Source: Panicum virgatum (Eukaryota > Streptophyta > Magnoliopsida > Poales > Poaceae). From it: a stretch of 64,000 nt of DNA. A model generated the notes under the pieces. The model was not told the DNA's origin. It saw only the letters and a program-made list of their open reading frames with translations, and did not search any database. The DNA lies in NCBI RefSeq assembly GCF_016808335.1, contig NC_053153.1:21959033-22023032 (forward strand), in the 5' to 3' direction. Position 1 is the stretch's first letter, and every line of letters begins with the position of its first letter. Made by a program: the position numbers and the translations under genes. Shown one piece after another: positions 58,581 to 64,000 of the stretch.

Positions 58581-61250
58581 TGTAGGGTCGAGATGGCGGA
58601 CTAGAGGGGGGTGAATAGTCCTTTCTAAAACTAATTGCGCCGGCTAACCGAAACTTATGCGGAATTGAAACTATTCGCTTAGCCAAGACTACACCCCTCT
58701 AACTATAACTCTAAGGCACCTCCAAAAAAGATCCTACACAAAGCAAATGGAGTGCCAAGCTAGTAAGAGCTCTCTTAATAAATCTAATGCCAAGACACAC
58801 AAGCCTAAGCACTAGTACTTCACAAACCGCGGGAGCTCCTACACAATTCTAATGAGCAAAAGCACAAAGCCAACCTAAGCTCACTAGATGCTCAAGGACA
58901 AGGATACACAATCCAAATCCAAGAGCTCAACTTGCTTAGTTACACAATCTAAGCAAGAGCAACTAATTAAGCTACACAAGCTAACTAGATACACTAGGAT
59001 CTCTACTTCTAGCTACACAAGCAAGAAGTTGATTAGCAAGCTACACAAGCTAACTAATCACTAGAGAGCAACTACACAAGCACAAGATATAGAACAATGT
59101 AAATACAATGCTTGTGATTTGGAGAAAGCAAACCACCGAGAAGAGTAGACAAAGTTGACACGGTGATTTTTATCCCGAGGTTCACTTGGTTGCCACCAAG
59201 CTAATCCCCGTTGAGACAAGCTCCAAGGTTGCCGCCGATCCTCTTGCTAGTGGTGACTCTCAAGTCACACTCTCCCACGTGGAGTGCTCACACCGAGCTC
59301 TAGCACATGATCCGGCCGGACCACTTGTTGCTTTTCACGTCTCGCTCAACTAGAGTTGCTCTTCGCGGCTCCCGCGGGGTGAGCACAATACCCCTCACAA
59401 ACTCTTCTCCGGAGCACCGCACAAACTTCTTGCGGGCTTCAACGGAGTCTCTTGCCACCAAGCCGTCTAGGAGGTGGCAACCTCCAAGAGTAACAAGCAC
59501 ACCGGCTTGCAACACGATCACCTAGTGCCACTCGATGCAATCTCTCAAAGCAATCGCACTAGAATCGCTCTCTCACTCGATCGGATGAATACTATCAAGT
59601 TAGAGTGAGTAGAGGGCTCTCAAGCACTCTCACACATGGACACTAAGTCCCCAAAGTGCTCAGCACTCACAAATGGCCGGCCACACCCTCTATTTATAGA
59701 GGGAGGCCCCAAACTAGCCGTTACACTCAAATCCCGTGAAAACTGAGTTTTCGCGGACTGTCCGCCTCACAAAAACCGGACTGTCCGCCATTTAAAACCA
59801 ACGGCTAGAACTGCAATGATTATGTGTCAGAGTCGACCGTTAGAGCCCCGGGCGGACTGTCCGCGCCCCTGGGGCGGACTGTCCGCGGTTCAAAACTTCG
59901 AACCAACCGATTTGCAAACGTCTCTGACTAAATCTGGAAGTTACCGGCGGACTGTCCGCTCCCCAGGGGCGGACTGTCCGCAGTTCAAAACGTGAGCACA
60001 CACAGAAACCGCAGTGTTTCTGTCCCAGAAATTTCAGTAGGAGGCGGACCGTCCGCCCCCATGGACCGGACGGTCCGCAGGTCATTTTAGACCACCCACA
60101 GAGCCAAAAACGGTTCTGTTTGAGCTCAACTGAGATAACGGCGGACCGTCCGCCCCTCAAGGGCGGACCGTCCGCAGGTCTAGGGCGGACCGTCCGCAGG
60201 TCTATTTCCAGCAGAAATGTACCTCGGTAAAACGGCCATAACTCTTAGCTCCGATGTCCAAATTAGGTGATCTTGGACTCTATGGAAAGCTAATTCAGAG
60301 GGCTACACAACCCAACTGAATTCTTGATCCAAAACACAATGGATCAAAGCAGTATTCCACTCCAAGAGCCACCTAATTTCCGGAGAACACCGAAAAATCT
60401 TTCTTACTTCCCAATGTTGATCAACATCAACTCCAACTCTTTCTCCTTTGCAAATGTGCCAACACAACCACGTGAACAACACCATGTGCATGTGTGTTAG
60501 CATTTCACAATCATTTTCAAAGGATTTTCACTTGATCTCACCACGCCACTCGATCCTAGCTACATTGCAATGTTAGATCGCTCAAGTGGCACTAGATGAC
60601 CGATATGCAAACAAGTTTGCCCCTCTTGATAGAACGGCCATCTATCCTAAATCCGGTCATGCACTTCTCTACACAACCTTTGACCGGTGAAATGAAATGC
60701 CCTACAAGTCATACCTTTGCCTTGCGCATTCCATTTCATCTTTCCAAATATTGATGCCACACAAGCACCAAACTCCATCAAGCCTTTTGATCATCTTCAT
60801 GAGTCAACACTTGGCTTGATCTTTCTTAAATGATATGATCCACTCCATATCATCACATGACCTCTTTGGTCCATCGATCTTGACCTTGCTCGCTCTTCAC
60901 CGTTGCCTCGGTCCATCGGCGCCAAATCTTGCCCAAGCTTCACCGCCTCGCGGTCCATCGCTTCAAAGCCTTGACTTGCCCTTCTCCATTGCAACCGGTC
61001 CATCAAGCCAAGCATTGTCTTGATCTTCTCCACTTTGGTCACATGACTCCATGTCATGTCTCATATGCAATGAGCTCCTCGATCACACTATATGAGCATA
61101 GCATCAATCCCTTAGCCATTTCTCCACCATGGCACATGTTGTTCATACTAGTGTCTTTGTGTGGACTAATTTCCTGTGTATCTCAACATAAACACTTATT
61201 AGTCCACCTAAGTTGTCACTCAATTACCAAAACCAAACAAGGGCCTTTCA
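58581..61250 (-). mobile_element. Array LTR 3 (outer 5' LTR)
   Basis: 2,670 bp, 98 bp shorter than the others: 97 bp missing near 60060, between two direct repeats that each contain a palindrome pair, and one G fewer in the G run near 58607. Palindrome cluster 59753-60197, TATA box 59690-59699. It ends exactly at TGAAAGG (61250), so the array's outer 5' boundary is intact. Confidence 0.92.
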
Positions 61251-62203
61251 ACCCTCTAAACTATCGTTTGGCTCATTTTACACCCCAAACTATGCCATTT
61301 GGTTCAAATTATCCCCTAATACGATTTGTCTTTTTTATTTCTCCATACATAGGTGGAATTTCAAGCTGAAATTTTACAAGATGATATTACACATCATAAA
61401 ACATCTTAGAAAAAATACATCATAATTTTTTATGATTATTTTGATAGATTAGGGTATTTAATAATAAATTATCATTGGAGTACAAAATTATATGAAAAAA
61501 TATGATAAAAATTGTAACAAAATTTTTTAACATGCATTGTGATATCCACTACTCTCATGCAAAATTTGAAATTAAGATTTGACTTGTGTATGAAAAAATA
61601 AAAGAGACAAATTATATATGGGGTAAAATGGACAAATTGCATAGTTTAAGGGGTAAATTGAACCAAATTATAGTTTAGGGGGTTATTCAGACTTTGTCTA
61701 TACTAAAAGGGAATAAATTGGACTTTTCCCTAAAAATAATGATGAAAAAATATATCATTTTTTTAATATGCATCTGATGTCCACTATCATACTCCCTCCG
61801 TATTGGTAAAGGAAGTCGTTTAGGACAGCGACACGGTCTCCAAAACACAACTTTGACCTCTTATTTTTAAAATAATATTTATAGAAAAGTGAGGTATGTA
61901 AACTTTTATGAAAGTATTTTTCAAGACAAATTTATTCATATAATTTTCACATTTGTAAACTCAACAACTTAAAAGTTATTGATGATTTATATTCCCAATA
62001 TTTGACCTAAATTTTGTTCAAAATGACTTCCTTTACCAATACGAAGAGAGTACGCTGCAAAGTTTGAAATAAAAATTGAACGTGTATCGAGAAACAAGAA
62101 AGATAAATTGTATTATGGGATAATGTGAACTAAATGGTATAGTTTAGGAGGTAAATTGAATCAAATTATAGTTGAAGGCGGTAAAATTAAAATTTTCCAA
62201 GAA
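61251..62203. repeat. AT-rich repeat with inverted GTAAATTGAACCAAATTATAG motifs
   Basis: Related sequences in opposite orientations (AACTATGCCATTTGGTTCAA near 61300; GGTAAATTGAACCAAATTAT near 61650; a similar copy near 62150) suggest a MITE or nested MITEs, with a Stowaway inserted in the middle. No gene. Confidence 0.5.
61790..62052. mobile_element. Stowaway MITE
   Basis: The element 61792-62050 (259 bp), flanked by TA. Ends CTCCCTCCGTATTGGTAAAG and, inverted, CTCTCTTCGTATTGGTAAAG, matching for about 26 bp with two or three differences. Non-coding interior. Confidence 0.88.
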
Positions 62204-62634
62204 GAAAAAAATATGAATATGTTGAGATCACATTATTGTACACGTAAAATACAACGCTGATCAGAAACGAACGGGAATACCCAGTGATTGGCGACGCATT
62301 CATCATGTCATCCCTGAGATGAAATCAGCACTTTTTGGCAAAACGGTATAGAATTACAAGATATTACATTTACCGGTTGTAAAGCGTATGCATGTGATCG
62401 AGGCTGATTTGCCGGCCCGCATTCCTTTGGCTTCACCTCATTGTTTTCCACAAGTAGCAACAATGTTTTGCCCAGTGGAGGAACTGGATCGCAAGGTTGC
62501 CGGCTGTTGAAATTAATTAAAACAACCTGCAAGATATATATATACATATACTACTATATATGTATCAATGTATGCAAGATTGCAAGTCCATACAAACAAA
62601 AGTAGCTGAGCACTACAGCTGATCTAGCACAACA
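62204..62634. promoter_or_regulatory. Upstream region of the third PR-17 gene
   Basis: No gene. A long TA-rich stretch (62537-62565, GATATATATATACATATA) about 75-100 bp before the start codon is the likely TATA region. Confidence 0.45.
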
Positions 62635-63309
62635 ATGAAGCCTGACTTGGCCGCAGCCGCTTCCCTCCTGCTCGCCCTGGCCGCGACGGCCGGCGCCGTC
62701 ACGTTCAACGCGACGGACGCGGCGTCCGGCACCGGCGGCGGCCAGCGGTTCGAGCAGGCCGTGGGGCTCGCCTACGCGAGCCAGGTGCTCTCCAACGCGT
62801 CCACCTTCATCTGGAGCGCCTTCAACCAGACCAGCGCCGCCGACCGCAAGGCCGTCGACGCGGTCACCCTCGTCGTCGAGGACGTCGGCGGCGCGGTGGC
62901 CTTCACCAGCGACGACGTCATCACCCTCAGCGCCCCCTACGTCGGCAACTTCTCCGGCGACGTCAAGGCCGAGGTGACCGGCGTGCTGTTCCACGAGACG
63001 ACGCACGTGTGGCAGTGGGACGGGCAGGGGACGGCGGACGGCGGCCTCATCGAGGGCATCGCCGACTTCGTCCGGCTCAAGGCCGGGTACGCGCCGGGGC
63101 ACTGGGTGCAGCCGGGGCAGGGCGACCGGTGGGACCAGGGCTACGACGTCACGGCGAGGTTCCTGGACTACTGCGACTCGCTGAAGCCGGGGTTCGTGGC
63201 GCTGCTCAACGCCAAGACGAAGGACGGCTACAGCGACGACTTCTTCGTGCAGATCCTGGGGAAGAGCGTGCAGCAGCTGTGGCAGGAGTACAAGGCCAAA
63301 TACGCGTGA
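62635..63309 (+). CDS. PR-17 / plant basic secretory protein
   Basis: A 224-residue single-exon protein, opposite in strand to the other PR-17 genes. Signal peptide at 1-20 (MKPDLAAAASLLLALAATAG), then AVTFNATDAASGTGGG, DAVTLVVEDVGG, HETTH at 120-124 (HExxH, within LFHETTHVWQWDG), GLIEGIADFVRLKAGYAPGHW, GDRWDQGYDVTARFLDYCDS and SVQQLWQEYKAKYA. It is more diverged at the N-terminus than the other two intact copies are from each other. Probably secreted and defence-related, as known for the family; activity unproven. No intron. Confidence 0.93.
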   Translation: MKPDLAAAASLLLALAATAGAVTFNATDAASGTGGGQRFEQAVGLAYASQVLSNASTFIWSAFNQTSAADRKAVDAVTLVVEDVGGAVAFTSDDVITLSAPYVGNFSGDVKAEVTGVLFHETTHVWQWDGQGTADGGLIEGIADFVRLKAGYAPGHWVQPGQGDRWDQGYDVTARFLDYCDSLKPGFVALLNAKTKDGYSDDFFVQILGKSVQQLWQEYKAKYA

Positions 63310-64000
63310 ATCGATAAACTGCTTTTTTATTTTTATTTTTTTGAAAAAAAAACTGCTTTGTTCTGTGTATTAGCGCACGATACTATAAATAGTGCGTGTT
63401 GAGTACTGATTATTCAGAAGTAAGTCATGCATTGACGTCATAGCAAGCGAGCAAAGCTTGACCGCTTGAGCTTTTGCAGTTGTATCATGTTTCCTTGCTA
63501 GCCCAAGTGTGGTGGAGTTCTTCTTGATAGTTCATTTGTTGATTTCTACACATGATTCACTCTCCTATAATTCGACGTCGACGACACTTTTGGTCGAAAC
63601 CTGTTTTTTTTCCCCCTCTGAAGAAAGACCTTCACACACTGAGCAGTGAAGAAGTTTGTTCCAATGAATCAGCACTGAAAAGCCCAAAACCGCGCACTGG
63701 ACTAGTTTTGTGTTTTGAGCTAGCCTGGCACTTGGACCAAGAAGATCATGGCCTCACAATTCCTCATATGAGGCCCAAACCTGGGGCCGGTCTGGTTCCC
63801 CCAGATCTCGCCCGCATGGGCCGCGGCAGGTGTGCCGCGCCGGCGCCAAGGGCAACTGCGCAACCGCACCGAAACACCTCGCCTAACCTAACCACCGATC
63901 CTATGCAACTCTCGTCCTCGCTCTCTGACAAACTCTCTCTAGAAGGCTCGCTCATGCTGCAGCGAGGTAATTCCTTACGTGTGCACCAACAGATGATCTT
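63310..64000. other. 3' flank of PR-17, right edge of window
   Basis: The first few hundred bases are probably 3' UTR. A minus-strand frame at 63764-63955 (Ser/Glu-rich start, MSEPSRESLSESEDESC) could be the edge of another gene, but I do not recognise it and cannot support it. Confidence 0.35.

Noticed and set aside
43090..61369. Short ORFs repeated every 8.1 kb in the LTRs and internal regions
   Set aside because: They recur only because the array repeats; most overlap LTR U3/R or palindromes and none resembles a protein.

Overview
The window is nuclear DNA from a grass, probably a panicoid such as Setaria, Panicum, Sorghum or a relative. Reasons: spliced genes with GT-AG introns, GC-rich coding regions in AT-richer flanks, Stowaway MITEs (CTCCCTCCGT ends in TA targets), hAT, Mutator-like and CACTA pieces, and long Ty1-copia and Ty3-gypsy LTRs. 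The species call is inference; family searches were not possible. || Layout. 1-6.5 kb: gypsy LTR remnant, a hAT MITE, then a head-to-head pair sharing a 443-bp promoter with a 24-G run: a divergent ubiquitin-eS31 fusion gene (minus) and a four-exon G-patch gene (plus) with a tRNA-derived SINE in intron 2. 6.5-15 kb: a 4.8-kb solo LTR (minus) inside an older retrotransposon LTR-like sequence, then a LINE fragment. 16-41 kb: gene-bearing part with two interleaved families, plant basic secretory proteins (PR-17; intact at 31.8 and 39.7 kb, pseudogenes at 17.3 and 23.5-25.0 kb) and an RPA1-like OB-fold protein (eight-exon gene at 33.6-36.0 kb, truncated copy at 18.1-19.2 kb). Between them lie a four-level nest of transposons (27.6-30.4 kb) and a Mutator-like element carrying a broken plant-mobile-domain gene (37.1-39.2 kb). 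41.5-61.25 kb: a tandem array of one non-autonomous Ty1-copia-type retrotransposon, period 8,109 bp (LTR-internal-LTR-internal-LTR plus a truncated internal), whose only long ORF is a gag with four CCHC knuckles; no pol was seen. 61.25-64 kb: MITEs, then a third intact PR-17 gene (plus). || How it fits together. The host genes are a small local PR-17 family (secreted, HExxH-bearing, pathogenesis-related) partly duplicated together with the RPA1-like neighbour, a conserved G-patch gene, and an unusual ubiquitin fusion. Most of the remainder is mobile DNA whose insertion order can be read from target-site duplications. I found no evidence of a wholly new multi-gene system. The points most worth checking are the gag-only tandem array with palindrome-studded U3 regions, the divergent ubiquitin fusion, the RPA1-like gene with a repeat tail and a shifted splice donor, and the PR-17 gene with a private intron.
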